Shown: positions 11,539 to 23,833, counted from the stretch's first letter. The stretch: DNA of 64,000 bases from Tieghemostelium lacteum (GCA_001606155.1 LODT01000006.1:930001-994000); one strand, 5' to 3'. The notes: a model not told the origin generated them from the letters alone. Numbers and translations: made by a program.

Positions 11539-11955
11539 TTATGATTCCATAATTGGTATAATTTCACTTTTAGATGCATACCATCTGGCTGTTTCTAGTC
11601 CTGTAGCAGAGTATCTAAATGTAAATAAACTTCTTGGTTGGATACCACCTGATTTTAAAACAGTCTCTGGAAGTCTGTAAGTGTTATCACCAGTTTTCAC
11701 AATATCTTGAACTGTATAGTTACTTGGTATACCTTGTCTAAATACAATATTGGTAACTCTTGACTTTTGTAGATTATTGTAAACTTGGACTAGATAGTAG
11801 TAGGTATTTCCATTCACATATTTTAGCCCTTCTTCAAAACTGAGAATTGGTTTACCACTGGCATTAGTATCTTCTTCTAAGTCCTCATCAAATTCATTTG
11901 ATTTACAACAAGTTATAAATAAATATAAAACAAATAGAAATAATATTGTTTTCAT
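11539..11955 (-). CDS. Small secreted protein with CBM49-like (cellulose-binding type) domain
   Basis: 138 aa with a clear signal peptide (about residues 1-18, MKTILFLFVLYLFITCCKS) and then an acidic segment. The rest forms one beta-rich module with YYYLVQVYNN near its start and the pattern YRLPETVLKSGGIQPRSLFTF near its end. This resembles the CBM49 domain found in dictyostelid cellulases and matrix proteins (aromatic strand, LP motif, 'pg-s-tF-y' strand). If right, the product is extracellular and may bind cellulose in the stalk or spore wall. The match is from memory of the family pattern, so moderate. It is convergent with the TOE1-like gene, with 30 bp between stop codons. Confidence 0.62.
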   Translation of the reverse strand: MKTILFLFVLYLFITCCKSNEFDEDLEEDTNASGKPILSFEEGLKYVNGNTYYYLVQVYNNLQKSRVTNIVFRQGIPSNYTVQDIVKTGDNTYRLPETVLKSGGIQPRSLFTFRYSATGLETARWYASKSEIIPIMES

Positions 11956-12190
11956 TTTTATATATAATAAATTATATTAAAAAGAAAAAGAAATTTTTTA
12001 TATATAAGTAAATTGATAATATCCAAAGAGTGAAAATGGGGTGTGGTGTTGATATTAGGGGTTATAGTAGATTCAAACACACCAATGATTTTCCCTCTTT
12101 TTTTTAAATTTTTTTTCATTTTTCTATTTAACACTTTATTCTATTCTATCAATTCTATCAATCCAGATTTAGTAATAGAAACAGTAGATA

Positions 12191-12631
12191 ATGGCAGGTG
12201 ATAAACAAGCTAGTTACCAAAAGATACTAGATCTACTTCAAGGACAACAACATCAATTACAATATAATTCCATTAGAAAATGTCTGAAGAATAGGAAATG
12301 TATAGTTTTAAAGAAATTAAATCTACAAAAAGGTAGATTATACTATCCTGGAAAGAGATCCAGAAGATCACCATCACAATATACATTACTAAGAAACACA
12401 GCTATAAATTCATTCTCTGGATTGAAACAACTAAGTGAGTCTGAAATTGCCGAAAAGATTGTTGACCAAAAACAAAGAGAATTAGAAGTAAGAGCAAGAA
12501 TGGAAATTGATAAAATGATGAAATTATTCGGTCCAGGTTTATTACAAAAAACTATGCAAGAACAAAACTTTGATGATGACGAAGACGATGAAGATTATGA
12601 GAGTGACGAAGATGATGAAGATGATGAGTAA
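12191..12631 (+). CDS. Small basic protein with acidic tail, function unknown
   Basis: 146 aa. The N-terminal two thirds is basic and Gln-rich with a helix-like segment (IRKCLKNRKCIVLKKLNLQK) and KRSRRSPS, which could act as a nuclear localisation signal. A charged helix (SESEIAEKIVDQKQRELEVR) follows, then an Asp/Glu tail of about 20 residues. The layout recalls chromatin- or ribosome-biogenesis-associated small proteins, but no family was recognised. Oligo-T tract upstream (about 12100-12120) supports a real promoter. Confidence 0.65.
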   Translation: MAGDKQASYQKILDLLQGQQHQLQYNSIRKCLKNRKCIVLKKLNLQKGRLYYPGKRSRRSPSQYTLLRNTAINSFSGLKQLSESEIAEKIVDQKQRELEVRARMEIDKMMKLFGPGLLQKTMQEQNFDDDEDDEDYESDEDDEDDE

Positions 12632-12851
12632 AATCATATCATTTTTATTGTATTTATTAAAAGTTAAATATGTTTGTTTTTTTTAGTATTAATATCAATC
12701 CATTACTAAATAAACATATTTAATAAAGATATCAAAATGTGTATTTCTTTTAATTTTCGTCAAATATCGAAACCACACCATTACCACTCAATGAATTTTT
12801 ATCTTATTTTTGTTTTTTTTTTTTTAGTTTCATTTGATATCTTTAGGAAAA

Positions 12852-14961
12852 ATGCCAAAAGTTAATATTATAAGAGATTTACTTTTCAAAGCACTCGATA
12901 AAACATATAGTAAAGTATTTGACTTATTTATAATGATTTAAAATGCATAGATCACAAACAGAAATCATTAACATTAATCATATTGGAAATATCGCACTGA
13001 AATATGTTTGCTTATTTGATCAAATCACACTAATTATTTATAGCTCAAGAGGAATTTGAGGATTTATGTTTTGCTTTTGGTATTGAATTAGATGAGGTGA
13101 CATCAGAGAGAATAATGGCACTAAAAGAGAAACAAGATGACAAGATCAATACAGACAGCAATCTAAGTGATGATATTATCTACAAGATCGATATTCCAGC
13201 TAACAGATATGATTTATTGTGTCTTGAAGGTATTTCAAGAGCATTGAATGTATACAATGGAAAGATACCAATTGTAAAATACAGCATTACTCCACCACCC
13301 AACGGTGTCTATCAGAAGCTGATTGTACAAAAGGAAGTTGATCAGGTTCGTCCTATTATTGTTTGTGGTGTTCTCAGAGATATCACATTCAATCAAGATA
13401 CCTATCAATCATTTATCGATCTACAAGATAAATTACATCAAAATGTTTGTAGAAAACGTACTCTTGTTTCTATTGGTACTCATGATTTGGATACCATCAA
13501 AGGTCCATTCACCTACAAAGCATTACCACCAAAGGACATTAAATTTGTACCTTTGTCCCAAACCAAAGAATTCAACGCTGAGGAATTATTCAAACATTAT
13601 GATGTATGTTTAAACACCCCTTACAAAAAAAAACACATTTCATTCTAACATTTAAACATATTTTTAGGAAACCAAATCACATTTGAAACCATATTTACCA
13701 ATTATTAAAGATTCACCAGTCTACCCAGTCATCTATGATTCCAATGGTGTTGTTTTATCATTACCACCAATTATTAATGGTGAACACAGTAAGATTACAT
13801 TGAATACTAAAAATGTATTTATTGAAGTCACTGCAACTGATAAAACTAAAGCTAATATTGTATTAAATACAATGTTAACAATGTTCAGTGGTTATTGTAA
13901 AAAACCATATACGTATGTATTTTAAAAAAAACCAATCATCATTTCATCACACTAATTAATTTGAATATAGAATGGAACAAGTTGAAGTTGTAGATCAACA
14001 TGGTAAAACTCATTTATATCCACAAATTGATGAAAAATCAATTGATGCATCAGTTGAATTCATTAATAAGAGTATTGGTATTGATATTAAAGCTAAAGAG
14101 ATGGTTGAAAAACTCAGTAGAATGTCATTGGAATCAAAAGTTGTTGATGACTCAAAGATTAGAGTACAAATTCCAGTAACCAGATCAGATATCATTCACG
14201 AATGTGATATTATGGAAGATGTAGCTGTTGGATACGGTTTCAATAATTTAAAAATTGAGTTACCAAAAACATTGACATCCGGTAGAATTCAACCAATTAA
14301 CAAGTTGTCTGAACTCATTTCACAAGAGGTTGCATTGGCAGGTTACACTGAAATTATGACATTTGTCTTGTGTCACAATAAGGATAATTTTGAGTCCCTA
14401 AAGAGAAAGGATGATGGTAGTTCTGTGAAGATTGGTAACTATCTCCATGAAGAGTTTTCTGAGGTCAGAACCAATGTAATCAGCTCACTTTTGAAATCTG
14501 TTGTTACCAACCAAGCTGCTCCTCTCCCCATTAAATTATTTGAAATGACTGATGTAGCTGTCAAAGGTTCTTTGGGTAACAAAGATCTCTCTGATCCAGA
14601 TTCAAATAACTCTGATGTCGGTGCCTATAATAAACGTGTTCTAGGTGCTATTTTTGCAAACTCCTCTTCTAAATTGGAAGTTATTCACGGTCTATTAGAT
14701 AAGGTCATGTTATCTGTCAGTATCCCACAAGTTGATGCCACCAATAGCAAAGGTTATGAATTAGTTCACTCAAATGATGCAATCTTTATTCCAGGTATGG
14801 GTACTGATATCTTGGTTAATGGAAAGAAAGTTGGTATTATGGGTGTTGTTCATCCACATGTTCTCAAGAATTATGAATGTCCATTCCCATGTTCCATCTT
14901 GGAAATTGAAATTAATTTAGAGTTTGCCAATAATATTTTAAATAGAGTCTCTTCAAAATAA
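12852..14961 (+). CDS. phesB: Phenylalanyl-tRNA synthetase beta subunit (cytosolic)
   Basis: Four exons, 12852-12909, 13044-13603, 13668-13912 and 13971-14961, give about 617 aa, close to the eukaryotic PheRS beta length. The start [19 protein letters not shown] continues across a 134-bp intron into [20 protein letters not shown], the conserved N-terminal segment. [20 protein letters not shown] and the B3/4 editing-type core follow. [21 protein letters not shown] marks the B5 domain, and [15 protein letters not shown] with LEIEINLE ends the catalytic-like module. It pairs with the alpha subunit (not in this window) to charge tRNA-Phe in the cytosol. All splice junctions are GT/AG and in phase. 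Confidence 0.95.
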
Positions 14962-15056
14962 TCTTCTGATCTGAATCCTGTATGATTTTCCAAAAGTCAT
15001 GAAAAATAAAATCAAAGATTTAATACCATTATTGAATTTTATATGTTTGTTAAAAT

Positions 15057-17300
15057 TTAAATAAATTTATTTAACTTTTCAAATTGTTCTATTGTATAGG
15101 TAATAGTTTTAATTGGAGGAGAAGTAGATGAAGCATCAAATATATTATTATTATTATTCATTTGTGATTCTAATTCTTTTAGTACTGGTGAAAGATTATA
15201 TTCAGTAGGCAATGAAAATTGTACAGATTGATTTGGATATTGATCTGGTATAATCAAATTGAAACGCAAAAGTGGATGATGTGGTATTGTAGAATTCAAA
15301 GTGAAACCAATCAAAAGCTCTGATGTATCTGAGTTGATTTGGATCTGAATGAGAGAGTATCGATTGCTCTGTTTAATCTGATTCAGTTCTCTAGTAATAT
15401 GATCACCTCTGATAAGGGTTTGTTTATATTGCTGAATTACAGCATCTGCCTTATTCCAACGAATTTTACACAGTGGTTGTATAAATAGTAAATCACCATC
15501 ACTGGAAATCTGAATGTTTGGTGATGTCTTTATAAATAAACCAGGATTCTTATTGCAACCTCTCCACAATTTTGAAAATGGACTTGTGTGAAAATGAATA
15601 TATAAATTATTATTATTACCGCTACTGTTGTTATTATTATTGTTGCTATTCAGTTTATCATTGTTACTGTTGTTATGTAAAATTTCACTAATTAAAATTG
15701 TATCACAATCTAATTGTTTTGCAGGTAATAAAGTATTATCTGATCTGGTAAATTCGATCAATTCTTGTTTTAATTGAATTAATTTTTCAAAAATATCACT
15801 GTGAGTTGGGGGTACTTTCTTTACTTTTTTATATTCAGGTACACAAACATCTTGAGATATTTGGAATAGATTTTGTGGTAATAATTGTAATAGTTGTTGT
15901 TGCTGTTGCTGTTGTTGCTGTTGTTGTTGTTGTTGTTGTTGTTGTTGAGCTTGGTTACCGATTATGGGTTGACTACTGATATTTACTAAAAGAGCAGATT
16001 TTCTTTTTGGTGATATAGGTTTATATTGACATGCAATAGAAGAAGATGGTAGAAATGGATTTTGAATAGGTGGATTCTTAAACCACAGAGTTAGATTCTC
16101 TTTGGATGCCACACCACCAGTTTTCTGAAGTGTAGGTTCACCAGGAGTAAATCGTTTCAGTCTTTCAAATGAACCTTGAATGTCCTTTTCCAATGTAAAC
16201 AAGCTCTCAGCACTCTTGTCCTCAATGGACTTAAATATCTTTTTAAATGCGTCCTCAGGAGGCATATTATTATAGGCATTTAATAGAGTCTTTTCAGAGA
16301 TCACCAGAGTATCATAATCTAAAAATTTTGTAGTTTGTTCATCTAGATTCTTTATATATAGAATTGCATCAAAAATTACCTTTTTCTGTTGTTCTAATTT
16401 CTCTAATACTTCTGGTGGTTTTTGACTAAAACTTTCAAAAAATTTAGGTATATAGGTTTCAACTGGCGGTATAATAGTTCTAAGATGTTTAATCTTTTCC
16501 CAAAATTGTTTAATCAATTCACTATCTGGTATACCACCAGAATTGTTCAAGTATCTAACTTGTACTTGTTGATTAGGTATTTGTTGTGGTGCTTGTTGTT
16601 GTGGTTGTTGTTGATATATATTACTGTTATTGACAATTGGTGTTTGTGATTGATTTGGTTGTGATGATAACTGTTGATTTGGTTGTGACTGTTGTGGTGT
16701 CTGTTGTTGGGTGTATTGTGGTTGAGGTGAATCTGGTATTACTATAGGTGATTGTATAGGTAGAGGTTTTGATAAATGTGGTGATGGTTTTGCTTTTAGA
16801 GTGGTTGTAGGTAATGGTGAACTAATAGCTTGGTTAGGAATTTGACCAGTTTGTAATTGGTTTTGATTTATATTTTGATTGGATAGTGATGGGTGTGGTG
16901 GTAATTTAACAGGTTGTTTACCTGGTGGTGTTGGTATATTATTAGGAGCCAATTTACCTGGAAATCCTCCCTGTAGAGCATTAGCATTTGGAGGTGCTTT
17001 CAAATTATTTGGTACTACTTTTGCTGGTATCTGTTGTGGTTGTAACTTTTGCTGTTGTAATTGTTGTTGAATTTGCTGTAAATTATGTTGTTGTGGAGAC
17101 TGCTGAAATTGATTATTATTAAAAATAGGTGTCTGTGGAGTTGGTGGTTTATTGTGTATTGGTGATACTTGATTTGTATTAAAATTTTGTACTGGAATAT
17201 TATTATTTATATACATATTATTTGTGGTATTACCACTATTATTATTATTATAACCATTCTCAACAATTGGTGATTGTGTTGGTGGTTGTTGTTGTTGTGG

Positions 17301-17383
<83 letters not shown>

Positions 17384-18008
17384 GCTGGGTTGCATTATTA
17401 TTTTGTTGTTGTTTTTGTTGCTGTTGGTCACTTACAACTAACTTTTTCTGTAGTAGTAATAGTTTTTTGGCCATATTCGGTATATAACTAGTAGCCTAAT
17501 TATTAATCATTAGATTTTAAATATCTTTTCATTAGTTGTTGTGGTATTGAGAAAAAAGAAATATTATATTTACATTGCTAACTTTAAATGTTGATTTTTC
17601 AATCTCTTCTGCTCTTAAACTCAATTCCTCATAGGTAGAAGGGGTAGCTGTATTATTATTCTGAATAAAGAATTCCAAACTATTTCAGTGGGTCGTTTGA
17701 TAGAAGATTAGTTTCGAACAATGAAAACATATAGTATATTGTGATGGTGGAACTTACATTTTAGATTTCATTGTAGATCTCATTTGATCGCTTATAGCCT
17801 CATTTGATTGCTCTGTAGATTGTGCAGTCCTCTGTTGTTGCACTGGTAGTAATTGTTGTTGTATCATATTATTGTGTGTCATTTCGTTGTTCATAACTAC
17901 ACCACCATGTCCGTTATTCTGTTCTGTCATTGTATATCCATTCTGTTGTCCATTTAAATGCTGTTGGTTCCAAAGTAATGAATTATTTTCTCCTAGAGGT
18001 GTATTCAT
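15057..18008 (-). CDS. med15: Mediator complex subunit 15 (MED15) with KIX domain and poly-Q
   Basis: Minus-strand exons: 18008-17758, 17679-17574 and 17495-15057, introns 78 bp each with GTAAGT/GTAAAT donors; about 931 aa. Splicing rebuilds an N-terminal KIX-like domain: ISDQMRSTMKSKILEFFIQN, then ELSLRAEEIEKSTFKVSN, then ATSYIPNMAKKLLLLQKK. This resembles plant and fungal MED15 KIX, including the 'RFEEKIY-AA-S--DY--KIS-KM' pattern. Two long poly-Q runs (codons around 17390-17290 and 15947-15893), Pro/Gln-rich linkers and a C-terminal MED15-like domain follow. MED15 sits in the Mediator tail and contacts activators. The last exon also opens with an in-frame ATG at 17474 that would drop the KIX domain; the spliced model is preferred. 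Confidence 0.82.
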
Positions 18009-18166
18009 GTGTAAAAAACACTTAAATTTAAAAAAAAAAAAAAAAAATATTAAAATTAAAAAATTAAAATTTTTTTTATTTGTTTCATTTCCATCACATT
18101 TTGTCAAAATTTGTGTTTGCTCAATTTAAGTAATTTTGAATTGGAACAAATTTTGATTCAGTGAAG
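18009..18166. promoter_or_regulatory. 158-bp divergent promoter between med15 and Ada1-like gene
   Basis: The two ATGs face away from each other with 158 bp between them. The spacer is almost pure A/T, with an A-run at 18031-18047 and a T-run at about 18070-18078. It is inferred to drive both coactivator subunits; no defined factor site was recognised. Confidence 0.5.
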
Positions 18167-19548
18167 ATGACTGTTGCAGTAAATGCTAGTAATGGTGATA
18201 GTGCTAGTGGATATACAGCATCGCCTCTATTTAACACAACACAAGACAGAATCAATTTGATACCATTGAAAAAACAACTAGATAGCATATTAAAAGAACA
18301 TACAGATACTTATTGGGATTATATAAAGAAATTCTTTCAAGGTAAACTCTCAAAGAGAGAACTTGATCATTATGTATCCACATTTCTTCAAGATCATAAC
18401 AGTAAGTGATCAAAAAGTACCCCCTCCTATTATCTTTTTATAAATAACTTACAATATAGCACATCCTTTAAAACAGAGATAAACAATCTAGTATTTCATC
18501 ACAATGCTTTATTCAAAGCAATACTTCAGAATTCACTATACTCTAGATCAGCACCATCCGTTTCAGAGTACATTAAAGTTGGAAGTAAAAGAAAATCATT
18601 ATCCTCATCTAGCAATGGAAAAGGAGATAAAAAAGATAAATCAAAGAAGAAGGATGATAAATCCTATTTGAAATCTTCACATAAGAAACTTAAGAGTAAA
18701 AAGTCATCTTCACTATCTGTCTCAACCAATAGATTCAAACAAAAGAAACAAAACTTTCCAAAATGTATGTACCTATAGGAAACAAGTATGAATGTCATCT
18801 ATTGGGTATACTAACACTATCTTTAATATTTTTATTGATAGATTCTTTATATTCAAATTCAACACAATATCTAAAATCTAAAATGGAAGATATAGCATTA
18901 GAATCAGGTATAACATCAATATCAGTACAATCAGTAATCTATATGAAATTTGCATTAGAACAACATTTATCGAATATCTTAAAGAAATTGAGACCGAATC
19001 ATCAATATAGTGCTGATAAAGATGATCAACAACAGCAGCAGCAGCAGCAGAAAAAACAATTAGAAATATCACAATTGTATCAATACCAGTTACCTAGTCA
19101 ACAAGCATCTGTAGAAATATCAACAACAACTCAGGTAACAACAATAGATAACCAACCTAATGGTCATTTAAATGTAAATAATAACAGTAATAGCGGCAGT
19201 AAAGAAAATGATACATTAATTAATTGTGATATGGTCATTGATAGTAAAGAACAACCAAAACCAGATCAACAACAACAAAATATTGAATTGAATAATCATG
19301 ATATACCTGTAAAGAATATTCAAATATCATTAAGTGATATATTTAATTCAAGTACTCTTCGAAAACCAATGGATATACAATACCCAAATAACAAATATCA
19401 AGTTTCAAATAATCCTTTAATGTCATTTAGTACCTCATTTTATCAAATTCCTCAAAATATATTCAAACCATCTCCTGTAACATCAATAATTACAAATCAA
19501 GATTTAAATATAGGAAGAGAAGGACTAGGAACTAATATCTACTTTTAG
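18167..19548 (+). CDS. tada1: SAGA coactivator subunit Ada1/Tada1 (Hfi1) homologue
   Basis: Three exons, 18167-18401, 18477-18764 and 18842-19548 (about 409 aa), with 75- and 77-bp introns, phases matching. Exon 1 carries LKKQLDSILKEHTDTYWDYI then FFQGKLSKRELD, and exon 2 opens INNLVFHHNALFKAILQNSL: the N-terminal Hfi1/Tada1 pattern (short helix, 'W-----F--GKISK-E-D', 'HN-L--AIL'). A Lys/Ser-rich linker follows. Exon 3 holds LKSKMEDIALESGITSISVQ and MKFALEQHLSNILKKL, the histone-fold-like C-terminal helix set of Ada1. The tail is Gln/Asn-rich. In yeast and animals this protein scaffolds the SAGA core with TBP-associated histone folds. The low-complexity tail beyond the fold was not recognised. 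Confidence 0.83.
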
Positions 19549-19682
19549 ATAAAATAAACAAAGTAACTTTAAGTTGTTAAAAAAAAAAAGATGTTATGTA
19601 GTAGTTTTATTAAGTATTGTATGTGAAAATAAAAAATTTGTATATTATAACAACAAAAGGGGTGTATTAATGAATTTCAAAA

Positions 19683-21894
19683 TTAATTGGCAGTTACAGT
19701 AAATGTACTACTGATACCGGTATAGGCAACTAATTTAGAAGAGAATGAAGATGGTTTAGCATAACCAGAATGAGTAATTCTGTAGGTACCTGGGATGGTG
19801 GTATTTGCGATATTCCATTGAATAGTACAGAGAGATTGAGCGAGATCATGCATCTTCCAATAGAATCTAGTGTCCCAGTCACCATCGTTGTAGACAGTAG
19901 TCCAGTTTCCTTCAGAAGTTTGTAAATCGACAGTATGGAAACTAGATTCAATCATAAAGTTATTTCTAGGATTAGCACCGTAAAAGACAACATTAACACT
20001 GTCACCATAGGTATAAGATGACTGAGCATCAGTGTAGACACGACCAAAATCACCGTCAGGGGCCTCATCAAAAATTACAGGTGGTAATAGGAACCAAGTG
20101 TGTCCAGTTAGGTTTCTTGGGGTTGGGCCTGGAGGTAATGTAGTACCTTCAACAATAGATTGTGCAAGACCTGCAAACTCTTGTTGATATGCAGATAATG
20201 TCAATGGACCAAAGATGGTGGAGGCACCTTCGTATCTCTGGACTTCGTATTCCTCATAGGTTGCAATGTAACCAGTATAGGTATTAGCAAGACCTGCAAT
20301 CAATACGATTGGGTCTTCCATTCCACCGTCTTGTAGAACCTGTCTGATGGTATTACGCATTCTTCTTCCAGACATGGTAGTGAACTCACCTGGAACAGCA
20401 ATCAAAACAATTTGACCAATGGTTATAATTTGAATTGGAACTACATCTGGGGTCCATGGATAAGGTTTAGTCATACCAACATCGATTAGAATGGGTTTAG
20501 GTGACTGACACTCTTTTTGCTCTTCAGTTGGAACTGCAATAAATTTACTAATAAGGTTCCAGAATGGGTTGCCATTGGTGTTATTGTCGCCTTGGGTGAA
20601 ATCAAAGGCACCTGGACCATCTGTGGTACCAGCAGCAAAGGAATAACCCATAGCAGCTCTGCAAGTAGTACCTGTTTTGTTGAGTGGATGGAACTGTGGT
20701 TGAACAGTGACATTAGTCATCTGCAACCATTGATGTCTGTATATAATTGGACCTTGAACAGGTATAGAGGCATTCTGCCACATGGCATAAGCCTTCTGGA
20801 ACTGGTTATTACCAATGATTTGAGTAGACTCAAACATGTCTGCTCCTGGACCTTTAGCTATGCAACCTTCAGTCTTTCCATCACAGGTTGAGTCAATAGA
20901 ACATCTAGAACCATTTGGACAAAATGCACCCAAGGTATTTGGAGATACATCACCTTCGTTAGATTGACCAAAAGCAGCAATAAATGAACCTTGACCTGGA
21001 AGTACATTCTGTCCATTTACCTTCTTCTCCCACATATATGATGCATAACCTTTATTATCACCACTAATCAAATGGTTACTATTGTTCATAGAAGTACAAT
21101 GAACTGCAAAAAATGTCAAAGCTGCAATAGGGTTTCCTTGCATATCTTCCATTTTCAAAACAGTGATATTCTTATCGACATTGGCGTCGTATAAGGCTTG
21201 TTCTTCAGGTGGGTTATTAGCATATGCTGGTGGAGATCTGTTGACATTGGTATCCCACAATTCAGATTGTTCAGCCATAATTCTACCAGGTTTGACATTA
21301 TCATGAGCTCTTTGTATAGCACTAACAATACCATTGACAATGGTATCAAAATTATCTTTATAGAAACCCAAAGTGGTAATACCATAGAGAGCATACATTG
21401 AATATCCACCAGGTCCTGAATGAGTGTGAGTACCACTCAACAGTACATTGGCTTCAGTATACATCTCCTCACCATAAATAGCCTGAAGATCTTGAACAAC
21501 CTTAATCTTTACAGCTTGGAATATCATACAAGAATCAGTACTTACATAGGCAGCTCTATTACCTTGTGAATCTATAAATACAAATGCTCTAGCTCTCAAA
21601 CGGAAATGAATTCCACCTGTAACTTGACCTGGCATAGCATATCTACAATTTAATCAATCAAATTAATATTAATTTCAGATTATTAGGTATATAGGTATTT
21701 ATGTATGTGTGTAATACTAACCCCATCATACCAGTTTCAGCAGCTGGACCAGTGATATCATAAGAACCAACACCAATTTGATAAGCATTAGATGCATCAA
21801 TTTTATTGTGATCTTGAATTTTGATCTTTACAGAATAGCATGTTGAAATTAAAATTCCAATAATTACAAATATAAAAACTAAATTTCTATTCAT
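19683..21894 (-). CDS. Neutral/alkaline ceramidase, secreted
   Basis: Two exons on the minus strand, 21894-21722 and 21642-19683 (intron 79 bp, donor GTTAGT), give about 710 aa, usual for neutral ceramidase. A signal peptide (residues 1-21) precedes the mature N-terminus. The junction rebuilds ETGMMGYAMPGQVTGGIHFR, the conserved ceramidase opening. Other marks are GTHTHSGPGGYS (zinc ligands) and FGQSNEGDVSPNTLGAFC, containing the catalytic Ser. The C-terminal beta-sandwich domain is present (FYWKMHDLAQSLCTIQWNI). It hydrolyses ceramide to sphingosine and fatty acid, at the cell surface or outside the cell. D. discoideum has a small dcd ceramidase family; orthology to a particular member is not claimed. 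Confidence 0.95.
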
Positions 21895-22850
21895 TTTTTC
21901 TAAAAAACACTTTCTAAATAGATAAGTTTATATCTATTTGACAATGAGTGTTTTTAATTAAAAGTAGGTTGAAGTAAAGTTTGTGTAAGAAAAAAAAAAA
22001 AAAAATTTTTGCCACATTAGATACCCCCCAATTTGATCCCAACATCCGAACACCATCCGAAAAAGAAATAGAAATTTCTTATCACCCATATAAATTTTAA
22101 AATCAATAGTATTTATTATAATTTTAATTTTATATAATTTTATTCGATACCAATGGTTCCCAAAGTGAGATATTTTATCATACTTAAGGACCCTCACTCG
22201 ACTGACGTTTTTCAAAACAATGATTTTAAATTTAAAAAACCTTTTATAATTTTAAATCAAGCTGGGAAAAAAATTATTATTTAATAAGTTTTTTTAAACA
22301 AATATTGAACTAATTGATAATAGCATATGCAATATGTGATATATTTAAATTCATACCCACCTAAAAGTAAAAATTAATTTGATTTCAAAATCTCAGTAAA
22401 TCACTATTATTTAAATATAGTATAATATTATAGAATTGATTAATGATGAGTTACAATTGTAGTGTTTATTTTAAAGTCCAATGAATCTTAAAAGGAGAAG
22501 CCTAAGAAAAAGAAATTTTCTCTTTTATTAACTAGTTTTTCCCCATATAACACCTAATACCCACAGATTTATACACAAGTTTAATTTTAACTTGTTTTAA
22601 CAAAATCTTAAACCCTTTTGGTGGTAAAATGATAATACTAGTTTTGAATGACAAAAAAATTAGGTGTTATTTTGTAATGTTCATACAATTGAAAAAATTA
22701 TAAAAACTGGGGTTTGGGAGGTGTGTTTCATTTTAAACAAAAAATCGGCAAAAGCCTGTTGTGTGTATAATATTTTTTTTTAAAAATCTTTTTTTTTTTT
22801 CGTGATCATTCAATATATTTTTTTTTAGTGAATAATATATAGAAGAAGAG
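21895..22850. other. 956-bp intergenic region with inverted repeats
   Basis: The spacer contains no convincing gene; short open frames on the minus strand (about 21958-22215) are A/T-driven. It holds the inverted-repeat structure described separately (22547-22670) and homopolymer T/A runs just before the phosphate carrier (22770-22830), which probably form that gene's promoter. Confidence 0.5.
22547..22670. repeat. 124-bp segment bounded by a perfect 12-bp inverted repeat
   Basis: Left arm ATAACACCTAAT (22547-22558) is the exact reverse complement of right arm ATTAGGTGTTAT (22659-22670). Inside lies a smaller stem, ACAAGTT-7 nt-AACTTGT, starting near 22575. No clear target-site duplication flanks it. 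It may be a MITE remnant, a structured transcript or a regulatory hairpin. Confidence 0.45.
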
Positions 22851-23833
22851 ATGGCAGGAGAAACAGGACAACCACAACCATTAACTTTCAACCTTTTCCT
22901 TAAATATGGTCTTGGTGGAGCATTAGGATGTTCAATTACTCACGGTGCAGTCGTACCATTAGATGTCGTAAAGACCCGTCTCCAAACCAACCCATTAAAA
23001 TACACTGGTATGGTTAATGGTTTCTCAACCATCATTAAAGAGGAGGGAGCTGGTATGCTTCTCCAAGGTTTAGGACCAACAGTTGTTGGTTACGCTCTCC
23101 AAGGTTTCTTCAAATTTGGATTCTATGAAGTTTTCAAGAAGACCTACGGTGATGCCGTCGGACCTGAAAATGCCGCTGCCTACCGTATTCCAATTTGGTT
23201 AGCCGCCTCTGCCACTGCTGAAACCATTGCAGATATTGCCTTGTGTCCAAACGAAGCTACTCGTATTCGTTTAGTTGCTGACCCACAATTTGCCAAATCC
23301 CCAGTTGAAGCCTTTGGTAAAATCGTTAAACAAGAAGGTATCATGGGTCTCTACAAAGGTTTACCACCCATTTTATTAAAACAAGTTCCATACACTATGG
23401 CCAAGTTTGCAGTATTTGAATTCACTGCTGAGAAAGTCTATGCTACTTTGGCTGCTCAAGGTCAAACCAAAGACAAACTCACTGACGGTCAAAAACTCAC
23501 AGTATCTTTAGGTTCTGGTGTCGTCTCTGGTGTTGTTGCTGCTTTAGTCTCTCAACCAGCCGATACTGTCCTCTCCAAGATCAATCAAGAGAAAACTGAT
23601 GCTGGTGTCGGTAAAGCTATTGTTAACATTATGAAGAGATTAGGTGTCTCTGGTCTTTTCTTGGGTGTTGGTACCAGATGTTTCATGGTTGGTACTCTTA
23701 CTGGTATGTATTTTTATATTTTTTCTTTATTCTCTATATATATATTTAACACAATTTTTACATTACTACAGCTGGTCAATTCTTTATTTATGATGGTATT
23801 AAACAAGCTCTTGGTATTGCTCCAAAGAAATAA
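22851..23833 (+). CDS. Mitochondrial phosphate carrier (SLC25A3-type)
   Basis: Two exons, 22851-23703 and 23772-23833 (intron 68 bp, donor GTATGT, acceptor CAG), give 304 aa. Without splicing the frame runs into a hydrophobic intron translation; the spliced end AGQFFIYDGIKQALGIAPKK is the proper C-terminus. Three carrier repeats show the signature PxDxxKxR motifs: VPLDVVKTRLQTNP, a degenerate CPNEATRIRL in repeat 2 and QPADTVLSKINQE in repeat 3, with YTGMVNGF and SGLFLGVGTR typical of phosphate carriers. It imports phosphate with protons across the inner membrane for ATP synthesis. Codons often end in C, unlike most neighbours, suggesting high expression. Confidence 0.95.

Noticed and set aside
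17207-17491. Long poly-Asn and poly-Val frames over 17207-17491
   Set aside because: They are other-frame readings of the CAA/CAG poly-Q tract of med15.
20486-21436. Several open frames inside the ceramidase gene on both strands
   Set aside because: Shadows of a well-conserved coding exon.
22150-22210. tRNA-like B-box (GGTTCCC) near 22155
   Set aside because: No matching A-box, no cloverleaf pairing.
21958-22215. 85-codon minus-strand frame upstream of the ceramidase
   Set aside because: A/T-rich, biased to Lys/Ile/Phe, no domain and no conserved look.
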